Origin: Selenomonas ruminantium subsp. ruminantium ATCC 12561
GTDB taxonomy: Bacteria > Bacillota > Negativicutes > Selenomonadales > Selenomonadaceae
Direction of reading: 5' to 3'
Length of the DNA: 42,341 bases
Assembly: GCF_000424065.1 (NCBI RefSeq)
Contig: NZ_KE384127.1
Coordinates: forward strand, 63,626-105,966
The stretch's first letter is position 1, and each line of letters begins with the position of its first letter. Position numbers and translations under genes: made by a program. Below the pieces are notes generated by a model. That model searched no databases, was not told where the DNA came from, and saw only the letters and a list, made by a program, of their open reading frames with translations. Positions 32,576 to 40,242 of this stretch are shown one piece after another.

Positions 32576-32790
32576 TCGTAGGAAGAGACGATAATCTCTG
32601 TGGCAGATTTTTTCATTTTTTCAACAATTTTTTCCAAACGCATAACTACGTTTGTATCATAGGAAATCTCACCGCACTGTGTGCAGACATGAGAAGGAAC
32701 ACCTTTTACGATAATAATACAACCATCAACCTCTACCATAAATGTTGTTAATTTATCTTCCACATCTCCGCGGCACATAAAGCAAGTCAT
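32566..32790 (-). CDS. YgiT-type zinc-finger antitoxin-like protein
   Basis: 74 residues. Two CxxC pairs (CFMCRGDVE near residue 3 and CTQCGEISYD near 37-46) form the zinc finger typical of YgiT/MqsA N-terminal domains. A helical tail follows without the usual MqsA DNA-binding domain. Its start overlaps the end of the DUF4258 gene by 4 bp (ATGA), so the two are translated together. Likely the antitoxin of the pair. Confidence 0.85.
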   Translation of the reverse strand: MTCFMCRGDVEDKLTTFMVEVDGCIIIVKGVPSHVCTQCGEISYDTNVVMRLEKIVEKMKKSATEIIVSSYEAA

Positions 32791-33080
32791 ACTTCTGGCC
32801 TCCTTCTAGTCTTCAAGTCGCTTTCCCATTTATCCGGTGTGGGGCTATAAGCTGTTATAATCCAAAGCCTACCTTCACCTACACCGCAAACTACATGCAA
32901 TTTATTGCTTCCTAGTACCAGACAACTGGGGTATGGGTAATCGTCAGGATAATCTTCAATAATTTCTCCAGTCATAATTGCTTCTACGACATCACTGGTG
33001 TGAATACCTCTCTGAATCAGCCGTTGCAAAACATGATTTGTCCAACTAATATTATCTTCTTTGCACAACTTTTTTAGCAT
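32787..33080 (-). CDS. DUF4258 protein, putative toxin
   Basis: 97 residues. SWTNHVLQRLIQRGIHTSDV, then a stretch EIIEDYPDDYPYPSCLVLG and LHVVCGVGEGRLWIITAYSP is the DUF4258 pattern, a fold related to RelE-like or MqsR-like toxins. Gene order toxin-antitoxin, like mqsRA and higBA. The start at 33080 has only a weak ribosome site. Confidence 0.82.
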   Translation of the reverse strand: MLKKLCKEDNISWTNHVLQRLIQRGIHTSDVVEAIMTGEIIEDYPDDYPYPSCLVLGSNKLHVVCGVGEGRLWIITAYSPTPDKWESDLKTRRRPEV

Positions 33081-33141
33081 ACTTTAGTATTCTCCTGCAA
33101 ATCGTATCGTTCAAGTTTATTATAGTTATTATAACGCTGAC

Positions 33142-33174
33142 AAAAACTCCCTGCAAGCCTAAAATTGCAGGGAG
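33142..33174 (-). terminator. Terminator of the short hook gene
   Basis: On the minus strand CTCCCTGCAA / TTGCAGGGAG with a 7-nt loop and then TTTTTG. A similar hairpin follows the long hook gene at 38466-38504. Confidence 0.88.
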
Positions 33175-33183
33175 CTGGTTGTT

Positions 33184-34752
33184 TTACCGTTTCATATTAA
33201 TCATGGTTTCGAGCATTTCATCACTTACGGTGATGACCTTGGAGTTGGACTGGAAACCACGCTGGGTGATAATCATATCGGAGAATTCGTTGGCGATGTC
33301 GACGTTGGACATTTCGAGAGCGGAGGGTGTGATGGAACAGCCGAGGTCAGAAGCACCTTTCACATTTGGTGTGCCGGAGTTGTTTGAGGTTTGATACAGG
33401 CTGCTGCCCGTTTTGGTAAGACCGGCGGCATTAGAGAATTGGGCGATGGCCACCTGAGCTTCCGGCTGTATGACACTATTCGTATATACACCTGTAATCA
33501 CACCGGAACTGTCGATGGAAATGCTCTTGAGTGTACCTGCAGCATTGCCGTCTGGTGTTGCATTAATGGTATTGATGTCTGCGTAGGAGGTTACTGTGCT
33601 GTAATCGAGGACAATACTCTGTGGACGAGTGGAGCCATTAGGTGCGCTGACTGATGCTGTCAGGGAAATAGTCGCAGCACTAGTTGTGCTGACAGCTGTA
33701 GGCGTGTAGCTGAGAGTTGTTGCATCATACGTATCACGATTAAGTGCGGTAGGAGTGCTAAAACTAGTCGCTTCACGTAAAACACCATCTTCGTCAAAGG
33801 TCAATGTATCTCCTCCAAGACTGTATGTCGTTTTAGAACCATCTGCTTCGGTAACTGTGTCGGTAGAACCTAATAATACAGACCAAGCAGTACCTGTTTT
33901 TGTGACAGTATTACCATTAGTATCTAGATATTGCAACGTGCCAACATCAGCTTTTTCTAGCAAAACTGTAGCCGTATGTACAGAACCAAGGCTATCATAA
34001 AAGTTAAAAGAGGTTGTTACCGGCAGAGAACGTCCTACTGTATAAACACCTGAAGTATATGTGGTTTTTGTGCCATCACTAAAAGTTACTGTAACAGGCT
34101 GTGTAGCGGAAGCTCCAACATAATCTCCAGAGTTAGTGCTGGTAGAAGTTTTCGTAGTAGGGGGGGTCGTAGTGGTGTCGGTATATTTAAAAGAATATTG
34201 TGTAACGACCGGGGGATTGGATTTTAGGTTATAGCTGTAAGTGGTTTTTTCTGTAGCTTTTGCAGCCATCGCCTTACCAATCTGAATGGATATGTCTGTA
34301 ACTGCGCCGGAAGTAGACACCACGCCGTCCGTTCCCATCCATCCCTGTACTTTCATGCCGTTGCCGGGCATAACATAATTACCGCTTTCATCAAATTCAA
34401 AGGCGCCATTGCGCGTGTAATAAGTTTCGCTGCCGTTTTTTACAACAAATAAGCCATTGCCGGACAGGCACAAATCGGTATTTTTGCCGGTAGATTGTAC
34501 GGCGCCATCTGTAAACAGCGTATCAATGGTGGATACCCCTACGCCCAAACCAATCTGTTTAGGGTTGGTGCCACCGAGATTCCCCGTAGGTGCAGAGGCA
34601 TTGGCTGTGGTTTGGCTCAAGGTATCGGCAAAGGTCACACGGCCGGATTTGAAACCTGTAGTATTTACATTGGCAATGTTATTGCCAACAACATCCATTC
34701 GGGTCTGATGACCTTTTACACCAGAAACACCGGAATACATTGAACGCATCAT
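33184..34752 (-). CDS. flgE: Flagellar hook protein FlgE, short variant
   Basis: 522 residues. The N-terminal MMRSMYSGVSGVKGHQTRMD, VVGNNIANVNTTGFKSGR region and the C-terminal region ending SNVDIANEFSDMIITQRGFQ and SKVITVSDEMLETMINMKR are the conserved hook/rod domains. The middle (about 145-390) is Thr/Ser-rich and variable, forming the outer hook surface. It is longer than the enterobacterial protein (about 400). The first 130 and last 95 residues are nearly the same as in the long variant at 35965, while the middle differs. Start ATG after AAAGGAG. It is the hook gene facing the promoter in the sequenced orientation of the invertible segment. Confidence 0.93.
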   Translation of the reverse strand: MMRSMYSGVSGVKGHQTRMDVVGNNIANVNTTGFKSGRVTFADTLSQTTANASAPTGNLGGTNPKQIGLGVGVSTIDTLFTDGAVQSTGKNTDLCLSGNGLFVVKNGSETYYTRNGAFEFDESGNYVMPGNGMKVQGWMGTDGVVSTSGAVTDISIQIGKAMAAKATEKTTYSYNLKSNPPVVTQYSFKYTDTTTTPPTTKTSTSTNSGDYVGASATQPVTVTFSDGTKTTYTSGVYTVGRSLPVTTSFNFYDSLGSVHTATVLLEKADVGTLQYLDTNGNTVTKTGTAWSVLLGSTDTVTEADGSKTTYSLGGDTLTFDEDGVLREATSFSTPTALNRDTYDATTLSYTPTAVSTTSAATISLTASVSAPNGSTRPQSIVLDYSTVTSYADINTINATPDGNAAGTLKSISIDSSGVITGVYTNSVIQPEAQVAIAQFSNAAGLTKTGSSLYQTSNNSGTPNVKGASDLGCSITPSALEMSNVDIANEFSDMIITQRGFQSNSKVITVSDEMLETMINMKR

Positions 34753-34758
34753 GATAAA

Positions 34759-34848
34759 TCACTTCTCCTTTATCCCATAAACTGTTGCAACTAAGCGACG
34801 TTCCTTGTCAAAGGCCGTAATGCGAATCCCTGCATAACGGCGAATCAT
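34759..34848 (-). CDS. Short leader open frame before flgE (short variant)
   Basis: 29 codons from ATG, MIRRYAGIRITAFDKERRLV followed by ATVYGIKEK. The end of this frame (FDKERRLxxxVYGxKEK, TGA) is kept upstream of the long hook gene as FDRERRLSLIVYGVKEK, where its start is lost. The stop lies 6 bp before the flgE ATG, and the flgE ribosome site is inside the frame. Its ATG begins at the edge of the inverted repeat. It may be a leader peptide, or merely DNA conserved since duplication. Confidence 0.35.
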   Translation of the reverse strand: MIRRYAGIRITAFDKERRLVATVYGIKEK

Positions 34849-34892
34849 AGTTTTTTCCTATGGAAAGAATGTTTTTATAAACCTATACTTTT
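34847..34892 (+). repeat. Left 46-bp inverted repeat of the invertible segment
   Basis: Begins ATAGTTTTTTCCTATGG and ends TTTTTATAAACCTATACTTT T. It pairs with 35695-35740 in inverted orientation with 42 of 46 positions equal; the four differences are all in the centre (positions 18-25). This is the layout of recombination sites for a Hin-like recombinase, which is encoded between the repeats. Confidence 0.9.
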
Positions 34893-34926
34893 CTGAAAAG
34901 CAGTTTTCCTTCCCAATCTACAATGT

Positions 34927-34953
34927 TTATCGGAGAGAATGCGATTTTTCTTA
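34927..34953 (-). promoter_or_regulatory. Sigma-28-type flagellar promoter inside the invertible segment
   Basis: On the minus strand TAAG (34950-34953), 15 bp, TCCGATAA (34927-34934). This matches the sigma-28 pattern TAAA-N15-GCCGATAA in all but two positions, with exact spacing. It points to the short hook gene, with the inverted repeat in the 5' untranslated part. After inversion it would point to the long hook gene. Confidence 0.75.
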
Positions 34954-34998
34954 AGTAAAAAATTTATTTTCGCAAAAATTCTTTTTTTGTGAAATGTT

Positions 34999-35054
34999 AA
35001 CAAGAAGCGTAACAGCCATAAGTATTGGTATTTGCGGCTGTCACGCTTCTTGTT
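34999..35054. terminator. Large hairpin between recombinase and flagellar promoter
   Basis: Arms AACAAGAAGCGT(A)ACAGCC and GGCTGT(C)ACGCTTCTTGTT, 18 bp, covering the last recombinase codons. It should keep recombinase transcription from running into the hook promoter. Confidence 0.75.
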
Positions 35055-35643
35055 TTATCTGTTTACACTTCACGTAGAACGTGGATATGGGCATGTTGCA
35101 GGCTTTGGCTGCTTGCGTGAGGCTGCATTTTCCACTGTGCCACAGGTCATATTGACCATAAAAATTTTCCGGCAGCGGCTTTCGTGGCCGGCCAAAGCGT
35201 ACACCGCGTTCCTTGGCTGCAGCGATTCCCTCCGCCTGCCGCTGGCGAATGTTGCGGCGTTCATTTTCTGCCACAAAGGACAATAACTGCAAAACCATAT
35301 CGCTGATAAAGGTTCCCAACAGGTTCTTGCTGCGCCGTGTATCGAGCAGCGGCAGGGCGATAACCACGATATCCGCGCCCTTTACCTGCGTAATATAGCG
35401 CCATTCGTCCATAATCTCTTTATAGTTACGGCCTAAACGGTCAATGGATTTGACATACACTACAGAATCCTTAGTCAGCCTGCGCACCATTTTGCGGTAA
35501 TTGGGGCGGTTGAAATCTTTGCCGGAAATTTTATCCATATAAATATTGGCTGCCGAAACTCCTGCCTGTTTCAACGCCACTAACTGACGGTCTGGATTTT
35601 GTTCCTTTGTACTCACTCTTACATAGCCATAAATTTTTGACAT
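35041..35643 (-). CDS. Hin-like serine recombinase (DNA invertase)
   Basis: 200 residues, the size of Hin/Gin invertases. The catalytic Ser is in YGYVRVSTKEQNPDRQ (Ser11). The Arg-rich motif VYVKSIDRLGRNYKEIMDEW and the dimer helix SDMVLQLLSFVAENERRNIR are conserved. A C-terminal helix-turn-helix follows (about 150-195: GVRFGRPRKPLPENFYGQYD, CSLTQAAKACNMPISTFYVK). It starts after TAGGAGG and lies wholly between 46-bp inverted repeats that separate two hook genes, so those repeats are its likely substrate. Confidence 0.95.
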   Translation of the reverse strand: MSKIYGYVRVSTKEQNPDRQLVALKQAGVSAANIYMDKISGKDFNRPNYRKMVRRLTKDSVVYVKSIDRLGRNYKEIMDEWRYITQVKGADIVVIALPLLDTRRSKNLLGTFISDMVLQLLSFVAENERRNIRQRQAEGIAAAKERGVRFGRPRKPLPENFYGQYDLWHSGKCSLTQAAKACNMPISTFYVKCKQIKQEA

Positions 35644-35694
35644 AAATCTACCTCCTAAAAATATATATGGTCTATTGTAAAAGATTTATTGCAA

Positions 35695-35740
35695 AAAAGT
35701 ATAGGTTTATAAAAATGTACTTCCCATAGGAAAAAACTAT
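35695..35740 (-). repeat. Right 46-bp inverted repeat of the invertible segment
   Basis: AAAAGTATAGGTTTATAAAA, centre ATGTACTTCC, then CATAGGAAAAAACTAT. Reverse complement of 34847-34892 with four central mismatches. Its outer edge abuts the TATAACG element that separates it from the long hook gene. Confidence 0.9.
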
Positions 35741-35872
35741 AACGAGGGAGATGCGGTATCCCACTTCCATAAGTGGAGGAATATCTTGGAACAGATGGTG
35801 GAGAATTACCCGCCTCGTTGAAACGCTAAGAGGAAGTTTTACCTACGGCAAAACGGGAACAATAGCGTTATA
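35738..35872. mobile_element. TATAACG-bounded element, copy 2
   Basis: Starts TATAACGAGG and ends CGTTATA. The right half matches the copy at 17580-17718 (GCCTCGTTGAAACGCTAAGA, AGTTTTACCTACGGCAAAAC). It has been inserted between the right inverted repeat and the long hook gene: removing it restores the alignment with the leader of the short hook gene. Confidence 0.65.
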
Positions 35873-35905
35873 ACATACCGTTCGCATGGATTCGCAGTAC
35901 GGTAT

Positions 35906-35934
35906 TTGACAGGGAACGTCGCTTATCTTTGATA
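35906..35934 (+). promoter_or_regulatory. Possible fixed promoter of the long hook gene
   Basis: TTGACA (35906-35911), 17 bp, TTGATA (35929-35934), just before the ribosome site. The TTGACA part is also present before the short gene as conserved sequence, but the -10 is not. If used, the long gene would not depend fully on inversion. Confidence 0.3.
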
Positions 35935-35964
35935 GTGTATGGGGTAAAGGAGAAGTGATTCATT

Positions 35965-38460
35965 ATGATGCGTTCGTTATATTCAGGAGTTTCGGGGCTT
36001 AAAGGGCATCAGACGAAGATGGATGTTGTGGGCAACAACATTGCCAATGTAAATACTACTGGCTTTAAGTCCAGCCGCGTAACTTTTGCAGATACCCTTA
36101 GCCAAACCCAAGCCGGGGCCTCTGCGCCAAGGGGAAATCTTGGCGGTACCAATCCCAAACAGATTGGCTTGGGGGTAAGTGTGGCCAGCATTGATACCAT
36201 TTTTACGGATGGCTCAGTGCAGGCTACGGGGAAAAATACCGATTTGTGCTTGTCCGGCAATGGTTTGTTTGTTGTGAAAAAAGGGGATGAAACGTACTAT
36301 ACTCGTGATGGTGCTTTTGAATTTGATGCAAATGGCAATTATGTCCTGCCGGGGAGTGGTTTGAAAGTACAAGGCTGGATGTTTGAAAATGGCAATATTT
36401 CTACGAATAGTGACCCCACCGATATTGTGATTCAATCCGGAAAGTCCATGAAACCAACAGCCACAACGCTGGCTACCTATGCCAATAATGTAAAGGCAGA
36501 TAGTGCCGTGATAACGAAGGTAAATGGTTGCGATAAAACGAATTGGACTTGCACGAATGGTATGCCCTGTGATTTGGTGTTGACTGGAGATATCAAGGTG
36601 GCGGGAACTCCTGGTACCACTTATAAGCTTGATGATGTTTATTCCACTACCGTTAAGGATTTATCTGCTTCAACTGCACTTGAGGTAAATAAATATCATT
36701 CCCCGGTAACGGTCACACTGAATGGTGGCACAACACATTCGTTTGAAAATACCTCTACGGATAAGACCTGGCGTTATGGATATGTTTTGGATAGTACGAC
36801 AGGTGCTTCATCTAATGATAAAGTTACAGCGAAAAAGGGCATTGTAGATGTTACATTAGAAAAGGACTATGGTGGTGGCAATGTTCGTACAACGACTGGC
36901 GTGGATGGAACAACGTATACCTATGGTGACCTTGTAACGATTGAAAATACGACTATTGGTGATACGGTTACGCAAATGGATGCCAGTGAAACTTTAGTGC
37001 TGACTTTAGCTGATGGTACCACTCATGATGTATCGCCCGTAGGCCCTCCACAGTCGTATGTTATTGGTACGGATACATATACTTATGGTGGTGTTACATC
37101 TAAAGTCGTAGGAGCAAAAATTACGTTCACCCCAGATAAGATGACCGTTACATCTAGTGAAGGTGATGGCACCTCCTTGCGCTTTGGCACAACTACAAAT
37201 ATTAATGAAGGTTATGCACTGGAGGCCGTAACTGGAAGTGCTACCGCCACAGCGACTTCACCATTGGTATTAACGCTTAAGGATGGCAGGACGATTTCTG
37301 TAACAAGCAGCAGCACGCCGCCGGGACCTTATGCTGTTGGTGATAACTATGCAGATGCATTTACCACTACCCCGGCACAAGTACCGAGTGGGACAAAAGT
37401 GCGCATTGAATTGAGTGATGGTACTTTCCATGACGATATGATTCCCACAGGTACTACATATACCGTTGGTGGTTCTTATACCTATACATCAAGTGGTGGT
37501 ACTGGTACGCCAGTGACGGCTACAATTGTACAGTATGCTCCCTTGACCGAAATAACTAATGTTGAGAAACAAACGAAAATAACCGGTGTTAAGTATAATG
37601 ATAATACTCTGGTAGAAGAAATTATTCCGGGAAGTGTTACGGCCTCCGGCACGGAAGCTTTATCACTCACATTTTCTGATCAGACTACGCAGACAGTGAC
37701 ATCCGGAACCTATAATATAGGCCATAGCCTGCCAATTACGACAATCCTCAATGTATATGACAGTGATGGCGGTGTCCATGCTGTTCCGGTGTATTTCACC
37801 AAGACCGCTACAGGTAGTGGCGTTACTGCGAGTGATGGTAATCAGTGGACGATTAATCTGGATGGTTCCAATGTGGCGGGAACAACCAACACGATTACGG
37901 ATTCCAGTGGCACAATTACGGTTGACATGAAGCCCGTTACAGTTCAATTTTCAACCTCCGGGCAAATGTTGACCGGAAGTGGCAATATCGAGTTGACCAT
38001 GACAAATGGTGCAAATCATACCCAAACGGTGGCAATTGATGTTTCACAATTGACGCAGTTTGTTGGTGACAGCACCTTTAATGGTACAACCGATGGTAAT
38101 CCGGCAGGAACGTTGAAGTCTATTTCCATAGATAGCTCGGGGATTATTCAGGCTACTTATACAAATGGTGTGAGACAGGCTGAAGGACAGATTGCCGTGG
38201 CGCAGTTTACAAATGCAGCCGGCCTGACGAAGACAGGAAGCAGCCTTTATCAGGCATCTAATAACTCCGGAACACCCAATGTGCAAACAGCAACTGCACT
38301 GGGGTGTGATATAACGCCTTCCGCCCTCGAAATGTCCAATGTCGACATTGCCAACGAATTCTCTGATATGATTATCACCCAGCGTGGTTTCCAGTCCAAT
38401 TCCAAGGTTATCACGGTAAGTGATGAAATGCTTGAAACCATGATTAATATGAAACGGTAA
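35965..38460 (+). CDS. flgE: Flagellar hook protein FlgE, long variant
   Basis: 831 residues, about twice the usual length. N-terminal MMRSLYSGVSGLKGHQTKMD, VVGNNIANVNTTGFKSSR and the last 49 residues (from ITPSALEMSNVDIANEFSDM on) equal those of the short variant. The middle, about 145-735, is a Thr/Ser/Gly-rich stack of beta-type modules with repeated LxLxDGxT-like strands (ALSLTFSDQTTQTVTSGTYN, LVLTLKDGRTISVTS, LVLTLADGTTHDVS), which suggests internal duplication and a bulky outer domain. Start ATG after AAAGGAG. Convergent with the hydrogenase operon. Confidence 0.92.
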   Translation: MMRSLYSGVSGLKGHQTKMDVVGNNIANVNTTGFKSSRVTFADTLSQTQAGASAPRGNLGGTNPKQIGLGVSVASIDTIFTDGSVQATGKNTDLCLSGNGLFVVKKGDETYYTRDGAFEFDANGNYVLPGSGLKVQGWMFENGNISTNSDPTDIVIQSGKSMKPTATTLATYANNVKADSAVITKVNGCDKTNWTCTNGMPCDLVLTGDIKVAGTPGTTYKLDDVYSTTVKDLSASTALEVNKYHSPVTVTLNGGTTHSFENTSTDKTWRYGYVLDSTTGASSNDKVTAKKGIVDVTLEKDYGGGNVRTTTGVDGTTYTYGDLVTIENTTIGDTVTQMDASETLVLTLADGTTHDVSPVGPPQSYVIGTDTYTYGGVTSKVVGAKITFTPDKMTVTSSEGDGTSLRFGTTTNINEGYALEAVTGSATATATSPLVLTLKDGRTISVTSSSTPPGPYAVGDNYADAFTTTPAQVPSGTKVRIELSDGTFHDDMIPTGTTYTVGGSYTYTSSGGTGTPVTATIVQYAPLTEITNVEKQTKITGVKYNDNTLVEEIIPGSVTASGTEALSLTFSDQTTQTVTSGTYNIGHSLPITTILNVYDSDGGVHAVPVYFTKTATGSGVTASDGNQWTINLDGSNVAGTTNTITDSSGTITVDMKPVTVQFSTSGQMLTGSGNIELTMTNGANHTQTVAIDVSQLTQFVGDSTFNGTTDGNPAGTLKSISIDSSGIIQATYTNGVRQAEGQIAVAQFTNAAGLTKTGSSLYQASNNSGTPNVQTATALGCDITPSALEMSNVDIANEFSDMIITQRGFQSNSKVITVSDEMLETMINMKR

Positions 38461-38465
38461 TATAG

Positions 38466-38504
38466 CAATCCCCCTGCAATTTACTATTGCAGGGGGATTG
38501 TTTT
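38466..38504. terminator. Bidirectional terminator between flgE and hydA
   Basis: CAATCCCCCTGCAAT / ATTGCAGGGGGATTG, then TTTT. It serves the convergent long hook gene and the hydrogenase operon. It is related to the hairpin after the short hook gene. Confidence 0.88.
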
Positions 38505-40242
38505 AGTTGAACGTATACGGTTTATCGACTTTATGGTAGTGCGTATGGAGGAGTTCGTGGGCTTTTTCGCTTAGGGGCTCGCCGAGGAAATCGTGGTAGA
38601 GGGTCTGGATATCCGGGTTTTCGTGGGATTTGCGGATAGGCAGGTTCTTGTCGATTTCGTAGAGGGCGGCCATGCGTTTTTTGCGGATGGCGTTGGTGGT
38701 GCCGATGGGCTGGCCGCCGCCGCCGATACAGCCGCCGGGGCAGGCCATGATTTCGATGAAGTCGTAGGGGCTGGTACCCTTTTTGACCTGTTCCATGATG
38801 GTGCGGGCGTTTTTGAGGGTATGGGCAACGGCGATGCGCACGTCACGGCCGGGCAGGCTGACGGTGCATTCTTTGATGCCGTCAAAGCCGCGCACGTCCA
38901 GGAATTCGAGCTTTTCGAGGGTCTTGCCGGTGACTTTTTCGTAGACGGTGCGAAGCGCCGCTTCCATGACGCCGCCGGTAGCGCCGAAGATGGCACCGGC
39001 GCCGGAGGAGAGGCCCAAGGGGCTGTCAAAGTCGTTTTCGGGCAGTTTGCCGATGGACAGGCCCACGTATTTGATGAGTTTGATGAGCTCGCGGGTGGTC
39101 AGCACAATGTCCACATCGCGGCAGCCGTCGCGGCCCATTTCGGGGCGGGCGGCTTCAAATTTTTTGGCGGTGCAGGGCATGATGGAGACGGTGACGATTT
39201 CCGCAGGCGTTAGCCCTGCTTTTTCGGCGTAGTAGGTTTTGGCAATGGCGCCGAACATGCTCATGGGGGATTTTGCCGAAGACAGGTGGTCGATGCAGGA
39301 GGGGAAGTGCTTTTCCATATAGCTGACCCAGCCCGGGCTGCAGGAGGTCATCATGGGGAAAACTCCACCGTGTTCGAGGCGATGGAGGAATTCGTGGGCT
39401 TCTTCCATGATGGTTAAATCCGCGCCGAAGTTGGTGTCAAATACTTTGTCAAAGCCCAAAAGTTTCAGGGCGGTGACCATCTGGCCTGTGACGATGGCGC
39501 CTGGTTCCAGGCCAAAGGCATCGCCTAAGGCCACGCGGACGGAGGGGGCCACCTGCACGATAACGTGCTTATTTTTGTCCTGTAGGGCATCGAGTACCTT
39601 TTGGGTATCGTCTTTTTCGACGATGGCGCCAGTGGGGCAGACAAGGCTGCACTGGCCGCAGAGAATGCAGTCGGTTTGTTCCATGGGCTTGTTAAAGGCG
39701 GTGGTCACGGTAATGTCGCTGCTGCGTCCGGCGTAGGTCAGGGCAGCAATGCCCTGTACGTCCTTGCAGGCGCGGATACATCTGCCGCAGCGAATGCATT
39801 TTGCCGGGTCACGCACGATGGCGGGGTTCGTCTCAATGCGCGGTTCTTCCTTGACCACGCTGGGCAGGTGGGATTTCAAGATGTTGAAGCGGCTGCAGAG
39901 TTTTTGCAAATCGCAGTTTTGGTTGCGGGGGCAGCTCAGGCAGTCTTTGTGATGGTTGGCCAGCATAAGCTGGAGAATGGATACCTGCGTATCGCGGACA
40001 ATCTGGGTGTCGGTATGGACGTCCATGCCTTCCCAGACTTCGGTGGAGCAGGCGGCCAGGAGTCTCCTTTTGCCGGTGACTTCCACGGAGCACAGGCGGC
40101 AATGCGCTTTGATGCGCTGGTCTTCATGGTAGCACAGGTGAGGAATGTCGATGCCGATTGTCTGGGCGGCCTGCATGATTTTCGTGCCTTTGGGCACTTC
40201 GATGGGGATATTGTTGATGGTCAGATGAATCATTTCGCTCAT
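38503..40242 (-). CDS. FeFe-hydrogenase catalytic subunit (HndD/HydA-like)
   Basis: 579 residues. From the N-terminus: 2Fe-2S domain (CYHEDQRIKAHCRLCSVEV, LLAACST), His-Cys cluster (HHKDCLSCPRNQNCDLQKLC), two 4Fe-4S motifs (CIRCGRCIRAC, CILCGQCSLVCPTGA), then the H-cluster domain with MMTSCSPGWV, IMPCTAKKFE and MACPGGCIGGGGQP. It makes or uses hydrogen, with electrons from the partner subunits. It overlaps the NuoF-like gene by 4 bp. The first H-cluster motif has SCSP where textbook enzymes have SCCP. Confidence 0.94.
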   Translation of the reverse strand: MSEMIHLTINNIPIEVPKGTKIMQAAQTIGIDIPHLCYHEDQRIKAHCRLCSVEVTGKRRLLAACSTEVWEGMDVHTDTQIVRDTQVSILQLMLANHHKDCLSCPRNQNCDLQKLCSRFNILKSHLPSVVKEEPRIETNPAIVRDPAKCIRCGRCIRACKDVQGIAALTYAGRSSDITVTTAFNKPMEQTDCILCGQCSLVCPTGAIVEKDDTQKVLDALQDKNKHVIVQVAPSVRVALGDAFGLEPGAIVTGQMVTALKLLGFDKVFDTNFGADLTIMEEAHEFLHRLEHGGVFPMMTSCSPGWVSYMEKHFPSCIDHLSSAKSPMSMFGAIAKTYYAEKAGLTPAEIVTVSIMPCTAKKFEAARPEMGRDGCRDVDIVLTTRELIKLIKYVGLSIGKLPENDFDSPLGLSSGAGAIFGATGGVMEAALRTVYEKVTGKTLEKLEFLDVRGFDGIKECTVSLPGRDVRIAVAHTLKNARTIMEQVKKGTSPYDFIEIMACPGGCIGGGGQPIGTTNAIRKKRMAALYEIDKNLPIRKSHENPDIQTLYHDFLGEPLSEKAHELLHTHYHKVDKPYTFN

